From Talpa occidentalis (taxonomy: Eukaryota; Chordata; Mammalia; Eulipotyphla; Talpidae), in contig NW_023602073.1 in the NCBI RefSeq assembly GCF_014898055.3, positions 81,820,678 to 81,884,677 of the forward strand: DNA of 64,000 bases, read 5' to 3'. The position numbers and the translations under genes were made by a program. Below are positions 49,990-62,024 of this stretch, one piece after another. Under the pieces are notes generated by a model, which had not been told where the DNA came from, searched no databases, and saw nothing but the letters and a program-made list of their open reading frames with translations. The first letter of the stretch is position 1. The number at the start of each line of letters is the position of its first letter.

Positions 49990-50450
49990 AAGGCCTCTGC
50001 ACCTGTGTGCACGTAGCTTCTCTGTGCACCTCTGTGTGTGTGAAAGAGTTGGATAAGGCACTCCTACATGACTGCCGTGAGACAATGATCCACATCACAA
50101 GGTGGCCATGGTCGCATAGGTAACTGTTGACTGACTGTGTGGTCAATCAGGTTCCAAGACAGTCTGGGAGTAGCTTGGAAATTATGCTATGCACCTGCAT
50201 GGGAAGTCCTCTCTGTACATGTGGCCGACATGTCCTTCCCTGTTCCCCATAAGATGAATACCCTTTGTTTCCCCTGGACCCTGCTTCTCCAGCCATTGTC
50301 ATTTAATCAGTCATGCTTGTTCGCTATTAATAAATAGCAAGAAGGCTGCTGTTCAGTGGATAGCAGTGTCTTGCCTTGCAAGCCTGATCCACGACTCATC
50401 TCTCGGCATGTCCCCGGGGACATGCTGGCGCGTCCTTGACCAACAGAATC
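49990..50450 (+). mobile_element. LTR-like segment with poly(A) signal and palindrome
   Basis: This stretch is GC- and CpG-richer than its surroundings. It has an AATAAA signal at 50329-50334 followed by an 'agcaagaaggctgctgttc' region and a CpG-containing end. That layout is typical of retroviral R-U5 sequence read on the plus strand. I could not place TG..CA ends or a target duplication, so this is tentative. It contains the perfect palindrome at 50406-50425. Confidence 0.4.
50406..50425. promoter_or_regulatory. 20-base perfect palindrome, p53-type response element candidate
   Basis: GCATGTCCCCGGGGACATGC is its own reverse complement. Extended by two bases on each side it holds two CATG-centred decamers (50404-50413 and 50418-50427) separated by CCGG. 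Each matches RRRCWWGYYY at nine of ten positions. Confidence 0.4.
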
Positions 50451-50599
50451 TTAAGCATAATAGTCTCTCTAGACCTTGTCTTTTACTTAGACTCTCCCTC
50501 AAAGTGTTGTTGTCAAGGTTACATGAGATAGTACATATGAAACACCAAACTTGAGCCTAGTACGTAGCTGTGATTATGATAATGATGATAATGATCGTT

Positions 50600-51500
50600 G
50601 CCAGATGTACATCTGATTCTACTTTTCTTTCCTGAGCTTCCAAATTTCTTGTGTGAAATTTTCTACTCACCCCTAAATTCACTATGTGTCTTCCTTTCTC
50701 ACACTCTAACACTTTATATTTAAATTTCATGCATTTGCTGTGGTCTCAAACACAAATAAGTTGGAACCCTGAGTGGAATCCATGATTTCTTCTACTTCCT
50801 CATATAGTACATCATCCTCTGTGCTAGTTATACCCTCAAATATTTGTCAAATCCAGTTTTTTTTGCTTCTGCTAGGTGCTAGTCTACCACTTCTAGCATC
50901 ATCAAACTCACTATACCTTATATCCCTAGTGATGGAGCAAGATTCAAATCTCACCATTCCACTTCCCTGTGTAAACAGCTTTTTTGGTCTCATCTTATTC
51001 AAGTGATATTCAAATTGTGCTCAGACTTAAGCAGCCAAACATGTTTTATTTATGTATGCAGATTTCTATCCACTGATTTTTTTTTGCACTAATATGTCAG
51101 GGTTCAGGAATAAATTACTGGGAAGAGTTTCGTAGCTAATGAAACTTGAAAAACCTTAAACAGGACCTATATTGAACTCCCTATTCTCATTCTACTTTAC
51201 TGGCTATTATTTTACACACCTGCAACAACAAACTGGTTATATTTCAGCAGAATCATTCTGTGCTTTCCTGTTCCATACCACCCTTGGCCTTGAGCAACGT
51301 TACTCTTCTCCACTTCATTTCCCAAACTGCTCAGTCCTTTCCCCCTGTAGGAAGTCTTCCTCCAACCTCTACTCATATCTGGGACTCCATGATTTATCCA
51401 GAGTATACCTACTATCCTGTATTGTGTCACCTGCTTCAAACTGGACTCTAGTTTCTCAGCGCAAACTACATTATATTCATTTTTAAACTCACTACCAACA
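50600..51500 (+). repeat. LINE-2 fragments
   Basis: Diverged L2 ORF2-derived and 3' blocks occur in order, among them 'ggtctcaaacacaaataagttgg', 'gatttcttctacttcctcatat' and, near 51270-51490, the 'ctttcctgttcc..', 'actccatgatttatccag' portion. The open frames of about 100 residues on both strands here are relics or chance. Confidence 0.5.
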
Positions 51501-53040
51501 TGTAACCTGAACGCCAAAAAAAAAAAATAAGTATTTATTGAATGTCTGGGTAATTATTTTAACCCATCATTTGGGTTTATACCCATGGAGGCTAATACCT
51601 ACAGTTAGTTTTACAATGATAGGGGCCCCTCTTTAGACAAAATCTAAGCCAAAATGATGATAAAATCTGTTTTACTGGACTGTGTTACGATTGTTTTAAA
51701 GGTGATTTTGTGCCTGGATTTTAGCTAAAGAGGCTCTGAAACCTAACAAATGTGAATTTTCCCACTTGATAACTCATGTAAAATATCGTTCATACCCTTC
51801 AGAAGAAATGTGCTTGATCATGATTTTCATAGAATTCTCATAGTGATTTCCTGCCAATAATGTCCCAAATGTGTATTTATTATTCTCAAATATGTGTGTG
51901 ATCCTAATGGCTGAAGAAGCTAAAGCTCCCTATTTAGATTTATTAAAATCTAATTTATTGACTTGCTATGATATTTGTGAAAGGATTTAAATGTAGTAAG
52001 CTTATATGTGGTTCATTTGAGTCCATTTTGAAGTATCTTGCAAACTTTGCCAGGGTTCTTCTGCATTCATGGAAACCATTATCAAACCAAGGAAAAGAAT
52101 ATTTGGTTAGTTTCCTAATTTTTTTAGGCTCCCAGCATTGAATAATTATTTTCTTCCTGTTGGTATTTTTTTCCTATTTTTTCCCTCTCTTTCAAAATGA
52201 GAGGCATGGAATCAGGGAGACTCTCTTAGTCCACTTTAACCTCCTTGTCCCCTGATTGTACATGTCTAGGTTTGTGTGATAGGAGCCAAATATCACATTA
52301 TCAAAATCAACTTTAAAATAAGACAAAATGTTAATATGAAGGATGGGTTTGAAACAAGCAAAGAAGATAAAAGTGGAATGATTTGATAAGGAGTTACTAA
52401 AATGGCTGAAATATCCAAAGCCAAACAACCTTGATGGATAAAGAAGCCAGTTTACACAGTCAGTGTGTGTTCTTAGGTGAAACTCTAAATCTAAGCAAAA
52501 CTTAAGAGAGAGCATTCATTCAACAGAGGCAAAAGTAGAATACAAGTTTCACACTTGCATGATGGTAGTATTTGCTTTGGAGAGAGTCAAGACTAATCTG
52601 ATTACCTTATGCTCATTTATTCTCAGGTAGTTATGTAAAAGTCAACTTTTATGCAATGTAAAGCAAGTCTTTATTTGATCAATCCATAGTATCCATCCCC
52701 ACCACCCCCACTTGAGACCTGGTCTTCATCAGTGCTCAATTGGACTTACATGACACTATAATTGGTCTACTCATTTAACCTTAGCTTGTATTGGCCTGTC
52801 CATTATTATTGTGAAAAAGCTCTTAAATGCAAAGGAAAAAGAAAAAAAAAAAACCTGCTTTTGTTATTTTCTGATTCAAACTCTACCATGGGTATGTAGA
52901 GCTCATGAGATTAACTCCATTTTCTGAACATCACCCACATTCATGGCTGCCTCAAGACTGTAAGTTGACTTTGTAGGAAATAAGAAGAGCTCTTCTTCTG
53001 AGAAGATACGATTAAAAATATTCCTCCCCTGTGCAGATAA

Positions 53041-53092
53041 TTCTCTTCAAACTGATCTAATGTTTTTGTAAATTCTCTCCAAACTGATCTAA
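53041..53092. repeat. 20-base direct repeat with 12-base spacer
   Basis: TTCTCTTCAAACTGATCTAA (53041-53060) recurs as TTCTCTCCAAACTGATCTAA (53073-53092), one difference. Confidence 0.95.
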
Positions 53093-53329
53093 CATTTGAC
53101 CTCCCTTTTTTTGCTGCATGTTGGGACCCCTATTTCTGTGCTTTCTAGGTATCCCACATCCACTGGAACCACCCTTGCCTCTATACATACCTTTATACTT
53201 GCCATTTACTTTGGCTGGTAAACTCCTACAACCCTTTAGTAGTTGGCTTATGTAAATCATCATAGCAAAGCCCTTTAACACTCTTTTCTACTTAATGGTA
53301 CATGACTCTCTTGTTAACCCTACTCACAT

Positions 53330-53470
53330 TATCCTCTATTCATTTATTGATTAACCTTACCCATTGTAGACTGTGATTTCCAAGGGTGGTGATTTGCTTT
53401 TCTTTCTAGATTTCAAAACCTAATATTAGCACTTGTCTTATACATAGTATGAAATCAATAATTTTTTACT
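53330..53470 (+). repeat. LINE-2 3' end
   Basis: 'gtagactgtgatttccaagggtggtgattt' and 'acatagtatgaaatcaataattttt' match the L2 3' end ('agactgtgagctccttgagggcaggg..', 'catagtaggtgctcaataaat'). Confidence 0.65.
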
Positions 53471-54249
53471 AATTAACTAGTTAATTAATTAAAGGATAAT
53501 ATAACAGAAGTATAACTACTTCTCCACTGAGGATCCCAATTTAGAATAATTGCAATTCAGATAAATTTTTTGGTTGTTTTTGTTGTTTTATGGTGAGATA
53601 CCAGAAAACCCAAAGGCTTACAGAATGCTAGAGACCTTCCTTTGGTGAGAGATAGTTGGGTTAAATCATGTTTTATCTTGATCCATGGGTAATGAAAGAA
53701 AATTCCACAAGTTGAATGATTCACCAAGAGTCTTACAGAAAGGTTGAAAATGATCTGTTTTTCTCCCCTAGAATTAAGACACTAGAGAAATTATAAATCT
53801 CCCTCTTTAAGATTATTTTCACCTTCCCCCTTCTCAGCATGTAACATTAACTGGTCAGAAATTTGGCTAATGTCATCAGGAGAACCATATTATATAATTA
53901 TAGCTGATAATTTTTCTAAGACTTCTGAATACTGAATTCAGAATTCTGAATAAAGCACTGAAATGCTGAATAAACACCACATAAAGTGAATAATGTTAAA
54001 TGACCGATATTCTCACACAAATGAAAGACCCTTTACATAAGATTATAATAGAGTTTTCAATGGCCCATTATGCTAGCTTTGAGCCTATACTTCTCTGGGG
54101 GCAAATATGGGATAAGAAGAGTATAATTTAGGTTAGTACTGAAGATCATTTAACAATGCAAATTTTATCTCAGAGTGAGATTAAAATGGGGTAGAATATG
54201 GGACAGAGCTCCTTTCACAAATGCTACAGATCTAATTCAGGGGATGGCA

Positions 54250-54460
54250 AGCTTGTTTTGGTAAAGGGCCATATAGTAAATGCTTTAGACTGTACCATAT
54301 AATCTCTACCATATAATCTCTACCATATAATCTCTTTTCTGTACCATATAATCTCTGGCACAACTAGTGACCTCTTCTACTGTAGCTCAAAAGCAGCCAC
54401 AGACATAAAGAAATCGATGTGGTTTGGATTTGGCATGAGGCTCTTGTTTGTCAACTCTGG
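54250..54460 (+). repeat. Ancient MER-type repeat with internal tandem expansion
   Basis: The order 'ggtaaagggccatatagtaaatgctttagactgtaccatata', 'ggcacaactagtgacctcttctactgtagc' and 'aaagcagccacagacataaag' matches a common old mammalian repeat ('aagggccagatagtaaatattttaggc..'), family not named with confidence. Within it, TACCATATAATCTC is present four times between about 54293 and 54355, three copies head to tail and one after a 7-base spacer. Confidence 0.6.
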
Positions 54461-54784
54461 GCACTTTTGACTTTTCTAGAAACGTCTACTGTTCATATGA
54501 ATAGAAGAATGTGAGGCAAGCCGATTTGTATGCTGATCCTTTCTGTAAAAATGACTTTTCATTCTGTAGTGTCTACCCAAATCTATGTCTGTATAGCCTT
54601 CAGAACTAGAATGAGACCCTCCACAGTTTCTGAAAAAGTTTCCACAGGGACAAAATGGAATGAAAAGCACTTTGAATTTGTTCTTTGTAGCAAGAAATAA
54701 ACAGAATTTCTTCACATATGGTGACTATTGGTAAAATTAAAGCAGGAATCAAATTACTCTCATGTAAGTAGGACATATTAAAAT

Positions 54785-54885
54785 TTAAGAACTTTTCTTC
54801 TACAAAGAGACCAGCATTGTTGTCTGATGTATGGGGCATTCATTAGCTGCTTTTAGCTCCTTCTTTGTAGAAGAAAAGTTCTTAA
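54785..54885. repeat. Perfect 24-base inverted repeat with 53-base spacer
   Basis: The left arm at 54785-54808 (TTAAGAACTTTTCTTCTACA plus AAGA) is the exact reverse complement of the right arm at 54862-54885. The spacer is 54809-54861. The arms match no repeat I recognise. Transcribed, it would form a stable 24-pair stem. Confidence 0.95.
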
Positions 54886-55761
54886 GGTACAACAATAAAT
54901 GTTAAAGCCCCTAGTGGAAAAAGTATTCATCTTTTAGGCAGAAAAGGAAACATCTGACAGAAAAAGCAGGGTTGGCAGCTAATTCCCCACTAAATTTACC
55001 CAGAGACAGAGTCCTTTTGATATCTCAGCCTCTGATTCTATATCCTAAAAGCTGTATTATTATTATGTACATTCCATTATAAGTATTGCTGTAACAAACC
55101 TTAGAACTAAAGAATAAATACTTAATGCCTAGGAAAAAGAACATGCTTGAAGATTGAAGTCCACTTTTCTCTTCTTTTGTAATGCTAGTCAGTTAATTTT
55201 AACTCTTGAGTTTAGAGAAATGACGAAGGCATATGGCTGAGTGGAATCTAGGTCTTAACTATAAAATTTAACGTGTATGAAATTCAAAGTAAGTAAATTA
55301 AAATATTTATAGTTATCCTAGGTTGCTAGTAGACTGAATCAACAATTCAGTAGTAATAAATAAGAAATGATTAGTTTTAACAATATATTTCAATTCATAT
55401 ATTAATGAATATTCATCAGATTCATGACAAAGGACTGTAAATGTGTTCTGTGTTAAACTACATAAAATACGATGCAAACTTTTTATGTCTTTATAGATGA
55501 ATCTTTGGTAGATGACACATCAGCACAAATATATGTAATTAGAAATAAAAATGATTTTGAATGAATCTTATCTGTTTTGCAATCTTAGTGCTAATGAAAT
55601 TCTATTTGTATTTTAAAGTGGTTTTCTTGCTGGATACAGATGATGTGTGTTATTTTCACAAAATATAAATGAGTTCTGATTTTCTAGTGTTCTCCCTCAT
55701 ATACTTATTTTTGTTTCTTTTTAGAAGTAAGAACCTCTACTTCTGTTTAGACTCTTTTTTA

Positions 55762-56034
55762 AAAAAAAAGATTTATTTGTTTATGCCAACAAGAGCTGGG
55801 GTACAGGCCAGAGATGCTGGGGGTGAGAGGATTCACCAGAGACAGAGTGGGGAACAGAAAAGGCAGACTGACTGAAATACACTCCTGAGGGGAGCAGCGG
55901 GCACGACAGGAGAGGTCTGCTGTGCCATATGGTTACCTGCCTGGCCTGCAGGATAGAGGATTCAAACTCATGCTGCAGAGGCTGCAGATTGCTTCATAGT
56001 GCGGTACTTAACCCTTGTGCCACCAGAGAGGCCC
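55762..56034 (-). mobile_element. tRNA-derived SINE, full length
   Basis: Minus-strand copy with the CTGTACCCCAGCTCTTGTTGGCATAAACAAATAAATCTTT tail. It is flanked by TAGACTCTTTTTTA (55748-55761) and TAAACTCTTTTTTA (56035-56048), one difference. Confidence 0.94.
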
Positions 56035-56119
56035 TAAACTCTTTTTTATGATCATTTTTTCCTAACTTCCAAAATAATGTTACGAAGTGCATCCTATATA
56101 TTGAGGACCCTTACAGAAT

Positions 56120-56345
56120 TGAGAAAGATAATCTGTATTAATCATTTGTTGTTACATATAAATCACCTCAATGTTAGAGGTTTAAAAAATAAATATGATT
56201 TTCAGAGTTTCTTTGAGTCAGGGCTTTGGGAGCAATCTAGCTGGGCAGTTCTGGCTCAGCACCTCTCATGAAGCTGCAGTCCAAATATGTGAGAAGCACA
56301 CTCATCTGAAGGCTTGAATGGGGCTGGAGCATTTGTTGTCGGATG
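56120..56345. repeat. Ancient interspersed repeat (shared family with 33650-33890)
   Basis: Contains 'gtcagggctttgggagcaatctagctgggcagttctggctcagcacctctcatgaagctgcagtc' and 'catctgaaggcttgaatggggctgg', a familiar old mammalian repeat order. The family name is not certain. Confidence 0.6.
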
Positions 56346-56514
56346 ACTCAACAATTGAGATATATTGAAGCTTCAGTTATTCTTAATGAAGGGTTTTAAA
56401 ACTTGGCCACTTACTGACCACATGCCATTTGTCAAATTATTTAACCATTCCCCACACACCATCCTCATGCTCTTTATACTATAAATGAGTTCATGACACA
56501 TATGTGCTAAAACC

Positions 56515-57440
56515 CCTACTTAAACTAAATGAGGTTTTTATTACACCTGGAGTGAAATCCAGGACCCGTAACATGACCCACAGTCTCCTACTTGGCCTGG
56601 TCCCAAACTATTTTCCCATTCTCACATCTCATACTCATTACATTCTCCATTCTTTCACTATATTCATTCATGCTGGCCTCCCACTAGAGACACTGTGAAA
56701 GTAGCTTAAGTGATGAGTCAGGTGATCAGATGCTTGGTCTGTGCCTACTGTCCTGGTACAGTTGTGAACAGGCCATTTACAAAGTATCCCATCAATTATA
56801 GGCTTCTCCTAGTATACAACTCTTTCCCTCAACTCAGGGCTTTCTTACATGTTCCTCCTTCTACAGTTAATCTTCTTTCCTTCTTAGGTTAACCTTAGCA
56901 TATGCCTGTCCAGATGTAATCTTCCCAGAGACATTCCCTAAAATCCTATTCTCTTAAAAGAAACACTGTAGGGGCCTCCCTGGTGGCACAGGGGTTAAGC
57001 ACCGCACTATGAAGTAATCTGCAGCCTCTACAACACGAGTTCTAGAGGCCGGCCAGGGAGCAACCCACATGGCAAGGTAGTCCTCTCCTGTCTCGCCCGC
57101 TGCTCCCCTCAGCAGTGTATTTCAGTCAGTCTGCCTGTTCTGTTCCCCACTCTGTCTCTGGTGGGTCCTCTTACCCCCCGCATCTCTGGCCTGTACCCCA
57201 GCTCTTGTATGCATAAATAAATCTTTAGAAAAAAAAGAAAAGAAAAGAAACACTGTAATAATTTTCTCTTGGAACCCATTGTTTTCCTTCAAAAGCATAA
57301 TTTTAATTTGTCATCTTATTTTTATTTAAGTTAAGAGGGAAGAGACATTATCTGTTTGATATACCCTGTGCCCAGCACAGTTCTTAACACCTAGGAGCAG
57401 GCACTCGTTAAGTATTTTTTAAATGAATGAAGGAAAATAT
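56515..57440 (+). repeat. LINE-2 3' half interrupted by a SINE
   Basis: L2 blocks in order: 'gagtgaaatccaggacccgtaacatgacccacagtctcctacttggcctggtcc', 'tcatgctggcctccca', 'cagggctttcttacatgttcctcc', 'cccagagacattccctaaa', then a SINE (56971-57242), then 'agagggaagagacattatctgtttgatata..gtgcccagcacagtt' and 'taaatgaatgaagga'. This is the best preserved L2 in the window. Confidence 0.75.
56971..57242 (+). mobile_element. tRNA-derived SINE nested in L2
   Basis: GGGGCCTCCCTGGTGGCACAG head and a CTGTACCCCAGCTCTTGTATGCATAAATAAATCTT tail. A perfect 15-base duplication flanks it: AAAAGAAACACTGTA (56956-56970 and 57243-57257). Confidence 0.96.
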
Positions 57441-57539
57441 CTAGCCTCTGTTGCTGTTTTTCAATCTAGTGGTGGGGCGGGAATATTAAGTGGATCAAAT
57501 AAGATTATAGCTAGGAAAGTATCTGGCATGCAATAAGCT

Positions 57540-59225
57540 TTTTAATTTAGGTAGAATTTGCATGCAATAAAATGCACAGTGAATAACATGATGAGTTTTA
57601 AGTAACATATACTTTTCTAACCAAAATCACAATCAATATATGGAACATTATTATCACCCTAGACAGTCCTTCCTATCTTTTTCCAGTCAACCCCCTTTTC
57701 CAGAGGCAACCATTCTGATTTCTGTTGTACATCAGTGTTGTCTATTTCATAATTTCATACAAATGGAAACAAAATGATTATCTTTTCATTCTGACCTTTT
57801 TTTCTCAACTTACTATTTTTGAGAGGCAGCTACTTGTTCGGTGGGTTAGTAATTCTTTTATATTGCTGAGTACTAGTCCATTGTATGATTTTACCACAAT
57901 TTGCTTATCCATTTTCCAGCTAGTAGGCACTTGGATTGTTTTCAGGTATTTTTTGTTATTAATAAAGCTGCTTTAAATTTCATTTTAAAATTTTGTATGA
58001 CATGTATTTTCATTTTACTGGTAGAAATGCAGTGTGAAAGGCAAGTTAGAATATTTTCAACCTAATAAAAACAAAGTGGAACTTCTAAAAGTTTCCAAAA
58101 TTGTTGTATCATTTTCTACTCTTATCAGCAATCTCTGACAGTTCTGATGTTCCATAGTCTTGCCAATATTTTAATTTACATCTTCCTAGTGACTAATAAT
58201 CTACTTATAGACCTTTTATATCCACTTCTTTGAAGTTTCTGTTCAGGTCTTCCCCCCCTTTAAAAATGGATTGTTCATCATTTTATTATTGCTTTGCTTT
58301 AAAAATACATATTTGGGATTTACACATATATTTGAGGGAGTCGAATATATATCATATGTACACAAAGAATATATCTATATAAAAGAAAATAGTTATGTGG
58401 ATGTAGTTTTGTGGAATCTAGTTTATTTTATTTTATTACTGTTTGTGTTTTATGAGTCCTCTATTAATGATCATTATTTAACCCTCCAGGTCATGAAAAT
58501 ATTCTTCTACATTTTATAAACCTTACAGTTTTAGCTTTAATGAATCTATGAGATATCAAATTAATTTTTGTGTATGATAGGATGTAGAGATTGAGGTTAA
58601 TTTTATTCCATATCCTTATATATATGGAATTATTCTGGCACAATTTGTTGAAAAGGATTCCTTTTCCACATTGAATTGCTCTGGTATCTTTGCAAAATGT
58701 CAAATTACTGTAAATATGTAGGTTTAGCTCTAGAATCTCTGGTTTGGTGATCTATTCTTAAGCCAATGCCACAATCTTTATTAATATAGACATATAGAAA
58801 ATCTGGAAACCAAGAAGTTTGAGTTCTGTATCTTCTTTTTCAAAATATGTTCTTTAATATAGATTTTTTGTCTAGATTTGTCTTATCTAGATCCTTCAGG
58901 TATCCAAACAAATCTTAGAATCAACTTGTCAGTTCTTTTTATTATTTTTTTATTGAAGTTCACAGTGTGTTGTAACGTAAGTTTCAGGTGTGAATCATTA
59001 TATATCAACATCTGTATATACTGCTTTAATTTATCACTGAAAAATCCTAGCTGCCCTTCACCATACAACTGCCAATTTTTATTCCATTTATCCACCCTTT
59101 TTCCCTTACCCTCTGGTCACCACTAATTTGTCTTACAGTCTAAAATAAATTTGTCAGTTTCTATTAAAAACTTGTATTTTTGTTGGAATTGCATTGACTT
59201 CAGATTAATTTAGGAAGAACTGATA
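57540..59225 (-). mobile_element. Old LINE-1 (L1M-type), 3' part of ORF2 and 3' end
   Basis: In minus-strand sense this runs from L1 ORF2 C-terminal sequence to the 3' untranslated region. Antisense landmarks in order are 'ttctgatttctgttgtac', 'attgctgagtactagtccattgtatg', 'cttggattgttttcagg', 'aataaagctgcttt', 'tctggcacaatttgttgaaaagg', 'gatctattcttaagccaatgcc' and 'ggaattgcattgacttcagatt'. All reading frames are broken. A younger L1 end (58937-59147) is inserted in it. Confidence 0.8.
58937..59147 (-). mobile_element. Younger LINE-1 3' end nested in the older L1
   Basis: It begins T-rich and reads TTTTTTATTGAAGTTCACAG, then 'gtttcaggtgtgaatcattatatatcaacatctgtatata', the antisense L1 3' end of laurasiatherian type. 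It interrupts the old L1 within CTTGTCAGTT; flanks AACTTGTCAGTTCT (58923-58936) and AATTTGTCAGTTTCT (59148-59162) look like an aged duplication. Confidence 0.75.
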
Positions 59226-59403
59226 TCTGCTTTCAGCAACTATTGTTATTGGCAGTAGTATGGATTGGCTTTGTGAAATATAATCATGAAGTATTTATGA
59301 CCAAATGTATGAGGATGCTGGGAAAGAAAGGGCATCACAAATTGCAGTGTTCTTTTGGGTTATGAAATAATGCTCTCGTTAAAGCTAAAGAAATACTTGA
59401 AGG

Positions 59404-59706
59404 GCCCTCCCTGGTGGCACAGCGGTTGAGCGCTGGGTTGCGAAGCTGCCCACCGGTTCGAGCCAGCGAGGGTCCCACATGGCACGCAGATCTCTTCTGC
59501 CGCCCACTGCTTCCCTCAGCAGTGTACTTCGTCATTCTGCCTGTTCTGCTCTTTGATCTGGCTCTGGTGAATTTTCTCACCCTCCTGCACTTCTGACTGT
59601 ACCCAGTGTTTGTATGTATGTATGTATGTATGTATGTATGTATGTATAAATAAATAAATAGATAGATAGATAAATCAATAAATAAATAAATAAATCTTAA
59701 AAAAAA
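59404..59706 (+). mobile_element. tRNA-derived SINE with expanded tetranucleotide tail
   Basis: TCCCTGGTGGCACAGCGG head; the segment between the A and B boxes is shortened, with about 20 bases missing before GGTTCGAGCC. The tail has grown into a TGTA run (59611-59646) and AAATA/AGAT runs to about 59695. Flanks GAAATACTTGAAGG (59390-59403) and GAAATAATTGAAGG (59707-59720) differ at one base. Confidence 0.94.
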
Positions 59707-62024
59707 GAAATAATTGAAGGTCATCAGAACCTTACATGGGAACTATGTCCTACTGTAGGGAAAATACTCTGCTCCATTCAATATTTTCTTTCTCTTCGAC
59801 TTTTCCCTTGACATCTTCCTAAATAGATTTTCTCAAAAGTGTAGAAGTTATCTTCCAAAATGCTGTATCTTTCCAGCCAAACACACACAAATTCAACCAA
59901 ACTGAATTTATTTTCTTTAATTTATTGAGCTTGTTAACTACTAGATAAGGGGAAAATAGTGTCTAGGATCAAAGGCCCGGGGACCTCTTTCTCTTTAGGC
60001 ACATAGGAGGCTATACCCTTTATGACAAGGCACAGAAATGTCTTTGTAGTGAATTAGAAAATGACCAGCTGTACTCCTTTCCAGGAAGTCATAAATGGTG
60101 GCATACTTCTTAACATGTGGAGCAAAATGTTCCTGAAATTAATGGAAAAAAAGAGCACAAGGACCAGGATTTATGCCAAGCAAACCACACCTCATTTCTA
60201 ATGAATGAGAACACGTTTTAAAACCTATTAGTGAATATTCTATTTAGAAACCATTTATGATTTAAATTTCACTGACCAGGTTTTTCAAAAAAAATGTCCA
60301 GACAGTATTCTGTATCTAGCTTCCTTTAAATTGCTCAGCATCCAAATATCTGAAAATAACTGTTCTTTCTTTTAATGCAAACATAATGAATGTTGTTATT
60401 CAAAAGGTAAAATAAGATACTCATATGTCGCTAATATAACTAATATATCTCAGTCCTTTTACTAAAAAAGTAATATTGAAAATATGTGTATTTTTCCCCA
60501 AAGGGTCCTGTGAGTTGTGCTTTACTCTTTGATAGTTTTTTGTTTTTCCCTGTGAAACTGTTTCAGTGATGTGGAAACATGTATTTCACTAAAATATTTC
60601 TCTATTATCTTTTACTTTCTATACAGGATCATTGAATCCTGAAGCAATCAATCTTTATCATTTCCCAGATTCACCTTGTTGAGCCTCTTTCCTTATTCAA
60701 TAAGTACTGATTTTTTTCTCCCAGACATGGTTTCTTTGTAGCCTGCACCCATTTGTACTTCGGCAACTCCTGCATCTGTAGTCCTCTCATTTGGCTTCAT
60801 CAGCTCTTGTTTGCAAATAAAAAGAAATGCCACTGGAAGTAAACAAAATACTGTTTACCCATTCCACTGTTAGCAAGTGGTGATAAATTCAATTTTTAAA
60901 ATGGTAAAAAATGGACTACATAGATGGGGGAAGTTAATTATTTTCCCCTTTGTCTGCTGATCATATTCAAGATTTAGTTGACTGGTTTGCGTTAGTGTCT
61001 CAAAGGGAGTTCATGTGCATTTTGTGAGAGAAGTGCATTTTCAGTGTACATTCTCCCCTGGATACCCACTTGTAATTTCTTTTGGTGATAATGGAGCTTA
61101 GCTATGCACATCAAGGGAAAACTAGATTCTTCAGGGTATCATGCAGGGAAGCTCATCACAGTATCCTTAATGCTTGTTGGCAGACCTATCTATTTGTAGA
61201 AATGTGGTTGTTATTCTATAGTGAAGATTGCTGGGGTGTATTTATTCAGCTTCCCAGTTTCACATCCAGCTATGAAGAGGATCCTTCTTAAGTTTCCAGA
61301 GCCTGTTTGTTGGGGAAGAAGGGAATTTGAATGAAATCTCTGCAGCTACCAATATAAAGAAGAAAAAAGCTCCATTTCAGAAATGCAATTGTATCACAGA
61401 GAAAGGTTTGAAAAAAGACAGTGGTTTCTGCTGGTGGCTAGGATTTTAAGAACAGCAAAGCAATTCTTGGGTATTAGAAGAAAACTAGCAAGTTGCAGAG
61501 TGGAAAATAATGTCAATGGTAAGGAGCTGATTTTTATATCTTAAAAATCCCAAACTGTAACGATTATCTCTTTCCCTTAGAACTTGAGGGGGACCTGAGT
61601 AATATATAAAACTGATGTCTTTTTCACAGAATACTGGCAAGGGGGAAACTTGTCAACATAAGAAATGTCTGTATATTGAATCCACCTATACATGAAAGTA
61701 GAGAACAACTGGCAATTATGCTGAATAAAAGAAAAAACTTGATAAAGCTAGTGCATTCAACAATGTATAAGCTACAATGTCATTAAAGGAAGATTACCTC
61801 TATGTCTCAAAAAATTTAGTTCTAACCACCATTTTTCTAAAGACTAAATAGAATATAGTTCAGAGCCCCAAAGTAGGAATTATTCCTTTGTTACAATGGG
61901 GCAAACATCTCAAAGAGGATGGCCGATTAAGGAAACTATATTTAAGAGCCAAACTTTATATATTGAGAAATTAAGACAATAATAATTCTTAACTAGGATA
62001 AAGGAGGCAGGGCACTTAGAATCA

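Noticed and set aside
51172..51517. Overlapping frames of about 100 residues on both strands
   Set aside because: Region is a diverged LINE-2 relic; open on both strands by chance.
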